From positions 3,847,665 through 3,911,664 of the forward strand of contig JAHWDD010000003.1 in the NCBI GenBank assembly GCA_023897205.1: a stretch of 64,000 bases of DNA, written 5' to 3'. Origin of the DNA: Exophiala sp. HKRS030. Lineage: Eukaryota; Ascomycota; Eurotiomycetes; Chaetothyriales; Herpotrichiellaceae. Below are positions 1 to 10,627 of this stretch, in pieces. Numbering within the stretch: position 1 is the stretch's first letter; each line of letters opens with the position of its first letter. Under the pieces are notes generated by a model. It was not told the origin of the DNA. It saw only the letters and a program-made list of their open reading frames with translations, and did not search any database. The position numbers were made by a program, and so were the translations under genes.

Positions 1-118
1 CCAGCGAGAACTGGTCTATTGAAAATCGGAAATCTGTGCTTCTTGTCCCGTTGAAGTTTCAGACTTGACCCAGGACGAGTCTATCTGTGGCAGGATTTCT
101 GCCTCGTAAGACCAATCA

Positions 119-1381
119 ATGGCGGAACAAAGCAAAATGTCTTACCAGAGGTATTCATCTCTTCCAACGCCATTGACACCGTCAATGCCTGTTTCTGGAC
201 CAATTCCAGAAAGAATCGAGGCGCTACCAATTACCCCTCCTGAGATACCGGATAGCTTTGATGATAAGACATTCAAACCAGACAGTCGAACCATCAAAAA
301 GGCGCTTCATGTACTGGCGACTGAACGCCAGGCACTGTCACATCTAGAGGATTTATACACGACATCACCGGAGGCACAGGATTCACTCCTAAGAGCCATC
401 ACTCAAATCATCCATTCGGAAACCCGACATGGCAAAATCATTTTCATCGGAGTTGGAAAATCAGGGCATATTGCAAAGAAGTTGGTAGCGACATTTGTCT
501 CACTCGGTATTCATGCTCAGTTTCTCCATCCCATCGAAGCACTTCACGGCGATCTTGGTGTCGTTAGACCGAACGATACGGTCATATTCATCACATTTTC
601 CGGCAGGACTCCGGAACTTATGTCTCTATTGCCGCATATTCAACCCAGCATTCCACTCATTACCATGACGGGCCATTTGAATCCAAATACATGCCCACTT
701 CTCACGCATCAATCACGCATCAACTCGATCAACATCCTTCTACCGACCATGATACATGAATCCGAAGTCTCGTCCTTTGGTGTCTCAGCACCCACGACAT
801 CCACAACCATCACACTCGCATTAGGCGACAGCCTGGCCCTCGCGGTAGCAGACGAACTGCATACAGCAGCTGGGCTGCAAACCCCGGCCATTTTCGCGGC
901 CAACCACCCTGGCGGCGCCATCGGAGCTGCCTTGAAACCCGCACCACCGGCACCAACAATGGCAGACCTGGCCACACCTGTATCACATGTTCCCATCGCC
1001 TCATCGCGACTGGGACAACCACTTCTATGTCAAGACATTGTCTTGACCGCCGTACGATCTCCGCGCGGCTTTGTCCGGGTTTCACCGACGCACATTATCA
1101 GCCCTCGACGGATTCAGCAACTGACGAACTTTGGCGTTCCTGTAGCAGACCTCGAGGACGAGTTTGGCCCGATAGTGGTGGAGAAGACCGATTGGATCTC
1201 CGTGCTCAGCTCGATCAGCATCGATGAATGTCGGCAATGGATCTTACAGATGCGAGGCGAAGATGCCAATGGTCGCGGACGGGATTTCTTGCGCCGCGGA
1301 ACTCTGTTGGGCATCGTGGAGCATAACGAGGTCACGGGAGTGGTGGAGATCGAGGATGTCATGGGTGAAGACTTCCTCTGA
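119..1381 (+). CDS. SIS-domain protein of the KpsF/GutQ (arabinose-5-phosphate isomerase-like) type
   Basis: Single-exon reading frame of 420 residues starting at ATG 119. After a proline-rich N-terminal extension of about 60 residues, the central part (about residues 65-275) is a sugar-isomerase (SIS) fold: a nucleotide-loop-like segment GVGKSGHIAKK near residues 112-122, the stretch HPIEALHGDLGVV, the phosphate-binding segment TFSGRTPEL, and an ending NHPGGAIG. These are hallmarks of bacterial KpsF/GutQ/KdsD enzymes, which interconvert ribulose 5-phosphate and arabinose 5-phosphate. The bacterial enzymes carry two CBS domains after the SIS fold; here the last 140 residues are diverged and only loosely CBS-like. 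Fungi do not make KDO, so the substrate is unknown and the function is inferred from the fold alone. The gene is convergent with the zinc-finger gene downstream. Confidence 0.88.
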   Translation: MAEQSKMSYQRYSSLPTPLTPSMPVSGPIPERIEALPITPPEIPDSFDDKTFKPDSRTIKKALHVLATERQALSHLEDLYTTSPEAQDSLLRAITQIIHSETRHGKIIFIGVGKSGHIAKKLVATFVSLGIHAQFLHPIEALHGDLGVVRPNDTVIFITFSGRTPELMSLLPHIQPSIPLITMTGHLNPNTCPLLTHQSRINSINILLPTMIHESEVSSFGVSAPTTSTTITLALGDSLALAVADELHTAAGLQTPAIFAANHPGGAIGAALKPAPPAPTMADLATPVSHVPIASSRLGQPLLCQDIVLTAVRSPRGFVRVSPTHIISPRRIQQLTNFGVPVADLEDEFGPIVVEKTDWISVLSSISIDECRQWILQMRGEDANGRGRDFLRRGTLLGIVEHNEVTGVVEIEDVMGEDFL

Positions 1382-1626
1382 TTTGTTATTTGCATAGAAA
1401 GGATTTCTTTGTGTTGCATACCTGGAAGACCAGTAGTATGCACGGATTAATGGATGCAAGGTTCTGGATGGTGGGATCATGAAGCTACTGACATGCATTG
1501 AGCACCAGTCACGAGGTCGAATTCCATGCGTATTTGTGGTGGTTCAGAGATCGGGTTAGGGCGCGAGTCCTTAAGACACTCGGCGAGTGTTTTGACGATG
1601 TAACGAAATGAATTCTATTGGGGTGT
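1382..1626. other. Convergent 3' intergenic region
   Basis: Short spacer between two stop codons facing each other. It should hold the 3' untranslated ends of both neighbours. No other feature seen. Confidence 0.6.
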
Positions 1627-2601
1627 CTATTGATACCAATCATCTTCGTCATCATCTTCTTCATCTTCGTCATGCTCGTTGTCCTCGTCATCATTAGCAT
1701 CGTTAATGCCAGTCGCGTTGGCTTCAGGGTCATCGCCGTCAACCCCAGGCTGTCTAGCTCCATTGACCGGAACGGATTCAGTGTGCTCTGTATCCCCATT
1801 TTTTTGTACGGCATTTCTCAATGCTTCTCTCTTCTCTTTTAATCGCCGCACTCTTTCCTCCATTTCCTCCATGACATCGAATTCCTCTTCCAGTCGCCGC
1901 TCCTCGTCCTCTTTCTCATCTTGGGCTTCTGTCTCCAACCGCGTCCTCCTGTCATCGCTAGCTTGTTCCGCCAATTGTGCAGCAGAGACGGGTGCAGCGC
2001 TTATTGTTGCTCCTTCGTAATTCGATGCCTGTGGCCGCGGTTGCTCTGAGGCCAGCGGTGCAACTTCGCGTTCAAAAGCGGCCCACTCGTCCTCATCGAC
2101 TTCAGGGACAGGTTTCGGTCGATTGGTTATCGGGGACGAGTGCGGATCGCGTGTGGTTGTGTCTGGAGGAGCATCATGTTCCCCGTCGGATTCAATTGGA
2201 TGATGCAGCACTGTGAGCTCTTCTTCTTCTTCGTCTAGAGGCGTTGATGGTAAATCATCGCTTCCATCAGCAGCCTTGGGGGCCTCATTGACAGGTTCCA
2301 GTGCAGCCTTGGGTTTCTTCCGAGCCTCGGCCTCAGGATAATGTCGAGCGTCTTCCTTGGGAATGTCGATATCGACATGGTCAATCTTCCGCTTCAGTGG
2401 CTTGTTCGTGGCCTCTTGGGAAGCCAGAGTGTTCTTCCGATGGTTTGCGCTGCGTAAATGTCCATCCCATAAGGCTTCGGACTTGACATTCAGATTGCAA
2501 ACGGTGCAAAGTAGGACGCCGGACTTCGTGTATTGTAAGTGAGGATGAGAGATTCGTCGGGCCTGACGCTCGGCGGCAAGGAGGGCTCGTACGTCCGCCA
2601 T
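1627..2601 (-). CDS. ZNF830/CCDC16-like C2H2 zinc-finger protein
   Basis: Intronless frame of 324 residues. The frame stays open upstream to 2745, but I choose the ATG at 2601 because the protein then begins MADVRALLAAERQARRI, the usual start of this family, and the extra upstream residues look non-coding. One matrin/U1-type zinc finger is visible: Cys32, Cys35, His48, His54 (C-x2-C-x12-H-x5-H). It is followed by a long acidic, low-complexity middle, a charged coiled coil (about residues 215-270, rich in E, R, K) and a very acidic D/E tail. Animal and plant ZNF830/CCDC16 are linked to pre-mRNA splicing and genome stability; a nuclear RNA-related role here is inferred. It shares a divergent promoter region with the BYE1-like gene. 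Confidence 0.85.
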   Translation of the reverse strand: MADVRALLAAERQARRISHPHLQYTKSGVLLCTVCNLNVKSEALWDGHLRSANHRKNTLASQEATNKPLKRKIDHVDIDIPKEDARHYPEAEARKKPKAALEPVNEAPKAADGSDDLPSTPLDEEEEELTVLHHPIESDGEHDAPPDTTTRDPHSSPITNRPKPVPEVDEDEWAAFEREVAPLASEQPRPQASNYEGATISAAPVSAAQLAEQASDDRRTRLETEAQDEKEDEERRLEEEFDVMEEMEERVRRLKEKREALRNAVQKNGDTEHTESVPVNGARQPGVDGDDPEANATGINDANDDEDNEHDEDEEDDDEDDWYQ

Positions 2602-3419
2602 GGCGTATCTGTATGTAAAGGAGCAAGAATTCAATCTTTCCAGGTAAGTGAACAGTACGCAGATTCCTGGAACATATGCTGCACTTGCTCCACGAAGGCG
2701 CGTGTCAATCCTGGAGGCATACGGAGATCTACAGACTACAGCCAATGAGGTGTCGGTGTCACGTGATCAACATTTTCGGGCAATTCTGACGTTGACGTAG
2801 GCGCTAGCCATTATTGGCTAATACTGATAATGCTAGGCACGTGGACGGATAAAGAATGATGCATTCCCGGGGCCGCCACGAAGCCTGATCGTCCTTGGCA
2901 TTCTGGCAGCTTCTTCCATTTGTCAGACTAAGGTCACGTGCTGGTCACTAGCAGCCAGGAGTCGACTTCAAGTGGAATGAATACAACGGCAAGATACACT
3001 TAGAGTAACTCTCCCGAGAATGAAATTGGAGGTCGTTGAATCCTTGGTTCACCCATAGTCTTGCTCTGCCTCTTCCCCGAGTTCCAAACTCAACCACCAC
3101 ACGATTGACCCGCCACCAGTTCCCGTACCTGTCCATCCTAGATGACTTGAACCTTCCAACTCTTATTACCCTCTCTCGATGAGGTCTGCTATTCTTCAAT
3201 ACACCACATCCTTCGGCGTCCTTCTTATACACACGCCTTGTCCCGCTTGATTTGTACAGAGAGCGCGCTTTAGGCGCACATCGCTACTGCTCGTGTGTCA
3301 CGACTGTGATTCTCTCAACTTGTTGTAGATCGCGCATAAATCGTGATTGGTGACAAGTGTATCATCCTTTTATCCTTACTTGTAGCATTGCGCCACTTCT
3401 TCGTTTGAGCACCATCAAT
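2602..3419. promoter_or_regulatory. Divergent promoter region with three CACGTG boxes
   Basis: The 818 bases between the ZNF830-like start (minus) and the BYE1-like start (plus). Three perfect CACGTG hexamers lie at 2760-2765, 2838-2843 and 2935-2940. In fungi this hexamer is the core site for bHLH factors such as Cbf1/Pho4-type or SREBP-type proteins. No TATA box stands out. The boxes are seen directly; their use is inferred. Confidence 0.45.
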
Positions 3420-6094
3420 ATGGCTGGTAAGCATTCACCCCACCGTGTGAACCGCATTCCACCAGCGGCCGCAAAAGGGCACCGCGCCACTACTCTGTCG
3501 GAAGCTTTTTTTACTGATACATGTATTCCTTCTGCAGACGAACCGCGAAGATCAGGCCGAGCCACCAAGGGCCAGCATAACAAAGATCGCGACATCAACG
3601 AAGATGCTACCGTCACCACCAAAAAGAAGGGTAAAGGCAAAGGCGCAAAGGCCAAAGTCGTTGAGGAAGAAGAGGAAGAGCAGGAAGAAGTCATTAGATG
3701 TGTCTGTGGTACATACTCTGAAGAAGAAGACGAACCTCGCGCCATGATATGTTGCGACAATTGCGCCGCCTGGCAACACAATTCCTGCATGGGCTTACCG
3801 GAAGATTATGAGGTTGAAACATACTTTTGCGAGCAGTGCAAGCCAGAAAATCACAAAAAGCTCGTAGCTGCCATGGCCAGGGGGAGAAGCCCTGGGAAGA
3901 AGTCATCAGGAAGAGGGAGCAAGCCCTGGCCGAAAAGGCTAAAAAGAAAGGTGGTCGCAAAGGTCGCAAGTCGGCTGGCGCAAAAACAGAAGAAGTTCCC
4001 GTGAGCACTCCGCAAGAGACACAGGAGCCTGAGACTCAGCCAACTCCCGCTACTACGCCTGCGCCCGCTGTCGCTACCTCTGGACAGAAGCGCAAATTAG
4101 AAGAATCACCAAGTGTTCCCGAGATCAAGGTATGTTTCCGCACTTTATATTGCATCTTTGCCGAAGTTTCACTAACAGACCATAGAACAAAAAAGCCCGC
4201 GCTACTTCATCGGCGGATACAAATGGAGCAAAGGTCGAACCCGTGTCCGAACCAAAACCCAGTCCATCGGAGACGCCCTCACGACAGCCCTCGAAGTCAG
4301 AGCCTGCTACTGGTACGCCCATAGTGGCAGACGTGAAAGAACTCACCAATGCTGCGAGGAAATCAGGTGCGAGTAGCTTGATCAAGCTTATCGAACAACA
4401 AATCAAGGAAGCTGTCAAGCAAAAGGAATATACCATTCCACCGAAGTCATCAGCTACGGAGGTGGCTACTCAGATTGGACTGCGAATCGAACATGCTCTA
4501 TATCATATCCAAGCTGGGGGAAGTGGCGATCCCAATGAAGCGTACAAGAACCAATTACGCGCTGTAACATTCAACGTCAAGAAAAATCATGCTCTAGGTG
4601 TTCGACTACTCACAGGAGAGCTTACGCCCCACAAATTAGCTGGCATGGATCCCAAGGACATGGCGAGTGAGGAGCAGAAACGCAAAGATGCCGAGGTCAT
4701 AAAAGAAATGGAGAAGCAACATACTATTATCGAAACAGAAGGGCCTAGGATCAGGCGCACCCACAAAGGCGATGAATACGTTGACGAGTCGAGACAAGTC
4801 GCCAAAGAATCGACATCCTCGAATGCCCCGGTCAAAAAACAGAGTGTGGCAGAGGGGACGGAGATATAAAAAGCCCTGACCCCAAACTCAAAAGTCCCTC
4901 TTTATCAGCACCTGACCGACGAGCTAGTGGACCGAGACCCTCGACGGACTCTACCAGACGACAATCCTCGGCAAACTTTGATATCGATAGAGTATTTGCC
5001 AACGTCGCGGGATCTCCGACAACTGGTACTGATCCTGATGGACCTCGATTTGGAGAGTTACCTTCACAGGCGACGGACCACGCGGGACCTGGTACGAAGG
5101 CTGATGCTGATATTGACGAACTTCTCAAGGATGAAGAGGCAGAGTCGCCTCCCTATTCGCCAAAAGAATCTGCCGACGAAGACGGCATTGTTTGGCGAGG
5201 CAGCGTGAACGGAGGCAGCCTGGGCAAGTTCAGCATCGTTGCCAAGTATGCCGCTGGGGCGACACCAGACAGTGACACACTCCGTTTAACGTATCAACAA
5301 CTGCTCTCAGACCAGATTGTGATCGCTGGACGTATCCAACCCAACAAAGCCGAGGCATATCTATGTGGTCTTGAATACAGTAGTACATCGGACCTGGTTA
5401 TTGTATACATGCCCGAGCCCCGAAGAGCAGCCCAGATCATCCTCAATTCGTCAAGTTCTTCGACTACTTCAAAATCAAGGAACGATTCGGCGTTGGTGTA
5501 CAAAATTCAATACCGGCAGTCAAGGATATTTATCTAATCCCTCTTGATCAAGGACAAGAGCTTCCGACTTTCGTCAAGAAGATCGAGCACAACTTTCCCG
5601 ATCCTACGACCCAGCGTATGCTTCTGGTTCCTGTTGTTGTGAAAAACAGTGAACTTCCTCACAATCAGAATCAAGCCACCGGAAGTCCTTCTGGAGCTGG
5701 CGTGGCACAAACCCCCATCACTCCCATGGAGGGCACCTTCGACCATTCTCACCTAAATCCCTACAACCAGTCTCCAGCCCCGCAAGGCGGCGCAGGTGTC
5801 AATGGGACACCTATACCATATTCTACCCCAACTCCATACGTACCACCGTCACAGCCTCAGTTTCAACAACACCAGCAATATCCCTCGGCTGCAGTGTTGA
5901 ACGCACAACGCGTTCTCGGCTCGCTAGCCACTTCACCTGCAGTAATTCAGCTGTGCGAGCAAGTCCCTTCCGCCGGCGAACATGAATTTGTCATAGTCAA
6001 AGAATGCATCGAGCGCAACCCGGACGCAGGAAAACGTCTCGATGTGCTTACCAAAATGTTACAGGAAGTGCAGAATGTACGGCAAGGGAAATGA
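3420..6094 (+). CDS. BYE1: BYE1-like transcription regulator: PHD finger, TFIIS central domain, SPOC domain (three apparent frameshifts)
   Basis: Exons 3420-3426 (only 7 nt), 3538-4129 and 4186-6094; introns 3427-3537 (GTAAGC...CTGCAG) and 4130-4185 (GTATGT...CATAG, branch ACTAAC). Splicing gives the expected start MADEPRRSGRATKGQHNK. A C4HC3 PHD finger follows (Cys57, Cys59, Cys75, Cys78, His83, Cys86, Cys100, Cys103, with Trp81 as a likely histone-tail cage residue), then a TFIIS central-domain-like helical region (4340-4690) and a SPOC domain (5195-5640), then a P/Q-rich tail. Yeast Bye1 binds RNA polymerase II and H3K4me3 and tempers elongation. The frame breaks three times, at G-run 3880-3884, G-run 4854-4857 and C-runs 5412-5421. 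One added base at each restores continuous conserved sequence, total about 836 residues. I judge it a real gene with assembly indels; a young pseudogene is the alternative. Confidence 0.85.
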
Positions 6095-6993
6095 TCCGGT
6101 AGCTCACTTGGCAAGGGTTCATCACTGGACGGAAGGAAGGAATGGAAAAGGATGAAGACACGATCAAGATACAAAAGAAACACAAATGCTAGCCAAAGCT
6201 TCAGGATCCCCAATGTTTTGATATCGTTTTTAATCAATTAGGTGTGTACTGTTTCGCCATACGGCTCGTTCCCTACGTGCTGTATAGGCACGTACGTATG
6301 CATGACGATACCTGTCCTTAAGGTGTTGAGTAGATAGGACTGACGATAGGGTCCTCATGAATGGATTGTTATCGTTATCGCTATGGCCATGGATGCAACG
6401 CATGTATGAACCTCGATTCTGTATATGGCGAGTTGTTTTTGTCTTTTACCTTCGATTCCAACTACCTGACTACTTAACTAGTCCAGTTGATCACTTTCGA
6501 TCGACTCAGTAACTCAACGAGGAAGCGTTATGATTCCGCTATTTCTTTTACTAAGAAGCTGGACGTTCTGGGAAGGAGGGTTTTATGAGTGAGTGGGTAT
6601 TGACTGTGATCGTCCCTTGCGGATTGCTGTTTTTCAGATGATAGATGTTAGACATTAAGAAAATAAAAGAGTTAAATATGAGCAAGTTTCATCCGATGGG
6701 ATGACCAAGCATTGAATTTGTGCTTAGTGTGTACTAGTTAGTGGACTGGGGTTTTTTTCAAAATCCACTAGTAAAGTTGATTGTGGACAGTTTAGCACAG
6801 TGTTCCTTCATGGTTGTGGTTACTTCTCGTACAGCGGAATCGAAGGGTTTCATGGGAGTGGTGGTTGTGGTTAATCTCTTCTAGAGGGTTCATATATCGG
6901 GAGGAGAGCGAGAATGGGGGCGGGAGCTCTAATGCACGATATTCGGAGTCTTGGATTTCAAGAGACCTTAGCTGCCCTTCTATTGTATGAGTG
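6095..6993. other. Intergenic, convergent 3' ends
   Basis: About 900 bases between two stop codons facing each other. Moderately AT-rich, with no coding-like frame and no RNA gene recognised. It probably contains the 3' untranslated regions of both genes. Confidence 0.5.
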
Positions 6994-8463
6994 CTATCTG
7001 GAGGATTCCAAGAAGGTTGTGACTAGTTCGTCGCGCCGTCGCTGCTCGACTAGGTAGAACCTCAGATCGCGCACAACTGCGAGTGGGAGCTCATCGACAT
7101 TGGTCAGATCTTTAGGTATATCTGCAGTTCTGAGAAACGAGACGAGATCCTTCTTTCTATCCGTTTCGGACGACTTCAATTTCGAGACGTACTCGCGATA
7201 CAGCTTTTCTCTCTCTTTGTCCTGGAGGTTGATGTCCTTCATCGGCGGTTCCTTTTTGAACTTGCGACGAAACTCAGGCCAGTACAGCTTCGGAGTGGCG
7301 TTTACGTGCAAGAAACGGAGGTATTGAACCTTAGGATCCTTCCGGGCCAGGCTGGAATTCGAGGATGTTTGTTGCTGTTGTTCCAGTTCCTTAAGAGCCT
7401 GCGCTTCTGCGATACGGTCTTTTGACCACTGCGCAAATGCTTCTTTGCGAGATGAGGTGTTGGGTAAAGCAACATATCTGTCATCTTCAACAATAGACAT
7501 GTCTTCGATAACTTTCTCGAATACACTATAAGGCGAAATGCGGGAATCGTCGAGCAATGATCGAAAAAGTGCAACATTGTCGGCAGCGGTGAGAGGAAGA
7601 CCCTGATCTTCATCTTCTTCGTGGTAGTCTTGGATTCCATCATCGTCACCAGCATAATTGTTATCGTCGTAATTGCCTTCCATTTGAGCCAATTGCCATT
7701 CTATATCGTCTTCATCGAACTCGACTGGTCCCGTTGGTGGCGGAGTATTGGCTTCCTGTGATATGCGCGGCCGTTTCGAGGGGTTCGCGGACTCATCAAA
7801 ATCGGCATTTGAGTCTTCGTTTTGGTCATCAACTTCGTCGTCTGTGACTTCGACTTCTTCGTAGGAATCGCTATCATATTCCTCTTGTTGTGGTGGCGGT
7901 GCGGCCGCTGCCGGAGCGATCTCCTTGGTTTCGGGCGCTGGAATGCCATCTGACTGGACTTCGGCCTTCTTTTTACTCTCCCATTCCAGTCTATCCATCT
8001 CGATAACGGCCAGCATCAGGTCCTGTGGAAATTTCCATAGGCTCTGTTTAGTTTCGGTATTGTGCACAAATCTCCGGCCCAGTTTTGTCTTGACCAACAC
8101 CCAGGGTGAGCAGTTTAAGATCGGGACTTTGGTCTTGGGTCGATCGCCTTGATTTCCCCTTCGTCTGGCATGGTCTTGATAACTTCTTCCACCTGTAAAA
8201 TGACCAGGTTCGATGGCATTGTTCCTCTTGAACTCATCCATTGCCTGCATGGACGCGCGGACAACATGATCGGGTTCGGTAGCGCCATAGTCTATTTGTA
8301 GTGTTTCTTCAGAAGGAGCCGTCGGCCGGGTATACGTGCTGGTCTGGCTCTCTGCATGATAATAGTAGGTGTGGCCGCTTGGGGCTTTGTGTTCGGACCA
8401 GCCAGGTGGTAAAGCGGGCTGTGTTTCTGCAGGCCTGTTTTGGCGATATGTAGATTTGAGCAT
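6994..8463 (-). CDS. WW/FF-domain pre-mRNA splicing protein (Urn1/TCERG1-like)
   Basis: Single open frame of 489 residues. Near the N-terminus is a WW-like module (LPPGWSEHKAPSGHTYYY, about residues 18-48; the second Trp is replaced by Tyr). A second WW-like stretch around 120-150 contains SPWVLVKTKLGRRFVHN and SLWKFP. After an acidic linker (about 195-300) come two FF-type helical modules, roughly 305-365 and 388-445, the latter containing YLRFLHVNATPKLYWPEF. This order matches fungal Urn1 and relates to Prp40/TCERG1, which bridge the spliceosome and RNA polymerase II. The ATG at 8463 is the first in frame; some homologues begin closer to the first WW, so a short upstream exon or a later start is possible. 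Convergent with BYE1. Confidence 0.85.
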   Translation of the reverse strand: MLKSTYRQNRPAETQPALPPGWSEHKAPSGHTYYYHAESQTSTYTRPTAPSEETLQIDYGATEPDHVVRASMQAMDEFKRNNAIEPGHFTGGRSYQDHARRRGNQGDRPKTKVPILNCSPWVLVKTKLGRRFVHNTETKQSLWKFPQDLMLAVIEMDRLEWESKKKAEVQSDGIPAPETKEIAPAAAAPPPQQEEYDSDSYEEVEVTDDEVDDQNEDSNADFDESANPSKRPRISQEANTPPPTGPVEFDEDDIEWQLAQMEGNYDDNNYAGDDDGIQDYHEEDEDQGLPLTAADNVALFRSLLDDSRISPYSVFEKVIEDMSIVEDDRYVALPNTSSRKEAFAQWSKDRIAEAQALKELEQQQQTSSNSSLARKDPKVQYLRFLHVNATPKLYWPEFRRKFKKEPPMKDINLQDKEREKLYREYVSKLKSSETDRKKDLVSFLRTADIPKDLTNVDELPLAVVRDLRFYLVEQRRRDELVTTFLESSR

Positions 8464-8830
8464 TCTGGGAAGTCACCGGCCAATTTCGAAGAGCCTCCAG
8501 ACGGGCCAACTTCAAGGAAAGCTGTCGTGAAAGACTGCTTAGGATGTCTACCCTGGTTCAGGATGTGTGGTGGGTGACAAGTGAACACTGAAGGGAAGTT
8601 GGAGAAATTGTGGTAGGGCCCATATGATTGGCTGAAGAGGCTTCAAGGCGGAGGGCGACGCGTGAATCGTGCCTGCGATCAAATGCCTCCAACATGCGAC
8701 TTGAGGCCTCAATCTACACCTCAAAAGTACAGCGAAACGACTCCTTCCATCTCACCTTCATAATTTCACGAAACCGCTGTTGCCTCCCTTTCCCGATTCT
8801 CTCTCGATCTTCTCCGTTCTCGCTCACATA
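8464..8830. promoter_or_regulatory. Divergent promoter between WW/FF gene and PRE9
   Basis: 367 bases shared by two genes that start on opposite strands. The last 100 bases before the PRE9 start are pyrimidine-rich (many TTC, TCT), as is common at fungal transcription start regions. I could not make out a clear proteasome-associated control element. Confidence 0.4.
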
Positions 8831-9759
8831 ATGTCTCGTCGATACGATTCAAGAGTGCGTCAATCCACCGCTCGAACAAACATATAGAGTCCACCTAGTG
8901 CTAATGAATCATTCCAGACTACAATCTTCTCTCCGGAAGGCCGATTATACCAGGTCGAATATGCACTCGAAGCCATCTCCCATGCAGGCACAGCTCTTGG
9001 AATTCTAGCACAAGATGGCATTGTATTGGCTGCTGAGCGGAAAGTCACTAGCAAGCTACTGGAACAAGACACTTCGGCCGAAAAGCTCTACATCTTGAAT
9101 GAGTACGTTTAGTCCATACAACTCCCTAGAGAGCAAGTTACTGAGACTCCTTCCTCTGCAGCAATATGATTTGCGCAGTCGCTGGAATGACGGCTGATGC
9201 CAATATCCTGATCAATTACGCCAGACAAGCAGCGCAACGATACCTCCTGACATACAATGAAGACATTCCATGCGAACAGCTCGTTCGGCGGCTATGTGAT
9301 CTCAAGCAAGGATATACACAGCATGGTGGTCTTCGACCTTTTGGTGTTTCATTCATTTATGCAGGATGGGATCCTCAGAGACAGTTCCAACTCTACCAAA
9401 GCAATCCCAGCGGCAATTACGGTGGATGGAAGGCCACTAGTGTTGGAGCCAACAATGCCAGCGCACAGAGTTTGTTGAAACAGGACTACAAGGAAGAGTG
9501 TGATTTGAAGGAGGCCTGTGGTATGGCAGTCAAGGTTCTCAGCAAGACAATGGATTCTACAAAGTTGAGCAGTGAGAAGAGTAAGTCTGGGGAGTACCTC
9601 TCGAACAACATATACTAACCTGTGCTCTCAGTCGAATTTGCAACAGTAGGAAAGACAAAGGACGGCAAGATCTACCATCATCTCTGGTCGGGTGACGAGA
9701 TCAACGCACTGTTGAAAGAACATGGCCTGGCAAAGGAAGAAGAGGCTGACAGTGGCTGA
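8831..9759 (+). CDS. PRE9: 20S proteasome subunit alpha-3 (PSMA4/Pre9)
   Basis: Four exons: 8831-8854, 8918-9102, 9162-9580, 9632-9759; 756 nt, 251 residues. Introns are 8855-8917 (GTGCGT...TCCAG, branch CTAAT), 9103-9161 (GTACGT...CTGCAG) and 9581-9631 (GTAAGT...CTCAG, branch CTAAC). The N-terminus [20 protein letters not shown] is the alpha-subunit signature, with the tail that gates the 20S core. [25 protein letters not shown] and [21 protein letters not shown] follow, matching alpha-3/Pre9 over the full family length. The protein is a structural ring subunit, not a protease. Yeast Pre9 is the only non-essential core subunit. The 24-nt first exon would be missed by simple reading-frame calls. 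Confidence 0.97.
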
Positions 9760-10627
9760 GGGATCCAACCTGTTCGATTCAAGCCGTGTATAATCTAGAC
9801 GGGGAAAAGGCATAGCAAAGGCGTTATGGATGCGTGCGAGAAGGGTTGAGGTGATATAGATATATATCTCAAAACATCGACCTCTTGACACATCCTGGGA
9901 CCGGATATCTACCCAAGCATGAACTGCACCTGGTCTGAGGAACAGCTGCCAGGCTTGCAGTTGCTTCGTGTCTGATGCACTGGTCGGTATTGAGTTCTAT
10001 GCCTCCCACAGGTGGAATTGCTCCTGCCCAGCGCTCCTTCCTAATCCATGAACCTTCCCCATTGAGGATTTACTTGTGTCCACTTTTCTCCTCCTCCAAT
10101 CTACAAACTGCGTCAATTTGATCTCTCCTGTCACCATCTCAATGCTGGTACACAGCAAGGTCTGAGCAATCAATTTTTGGTTCTCTAGCAGGCAGGAACC
10201 AGTCTGAGCAACAGAAGTGAAGCCCAAAGTATAGCTCCCAATGCTGCCGACGTCCTACCGACCTTCGCCTAAGGTCACCCTAGTCTGAGTAGACACGAGC
10301 TGCAAAGGCCCCTTAGACTGAAGCACGCCAACGGGGCACTAGCATACCTCAAGCGACTTGGGCGGCCACAAGATGAGGCATAGCCAACATCTCCTAGACT
10401 TTACTTTGCTGACACCAGGCCTTGTTGGCTGACACAGTGTGCAAAATCAAAACGTTCCGCCGGAAGGCGGCAGTGAGGCGCATTGCTCTGAGGAGAATAC
10501 AGAGTTACAGCTTAATTGTGGTTGAAGAAATGCCATTGAGAATGTGAAGAATACGATACTATGTGAGAGACTTGACTTCCGGGCATGCCCGGTATGTGTC
10601 TCATACCACTCTTGCACTGACAGATCT
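9760..10627. other. Intergenic, convergent
   Basis: 868 bases between the PRE9 stop and the stop of the small secreted protein gene. No coding potential, repeat or RNA gene recognised. Confidence 0.5.

Noticed and set aside
3864..3880. A 17-nt GTAG...CCAG intron that would repair the first BYE1 frameshift
   Set aside because: It is too short for any known fungal spliceosomal intron, and it would delete conserved residues.
7302..7949. Minus-strand frames of 80-117 residues inside the WW/FF gene
   Set aside because: They are out-of-frame shadows of a gene with clear domain features and have Lys/Thr/Arg-biased composition.
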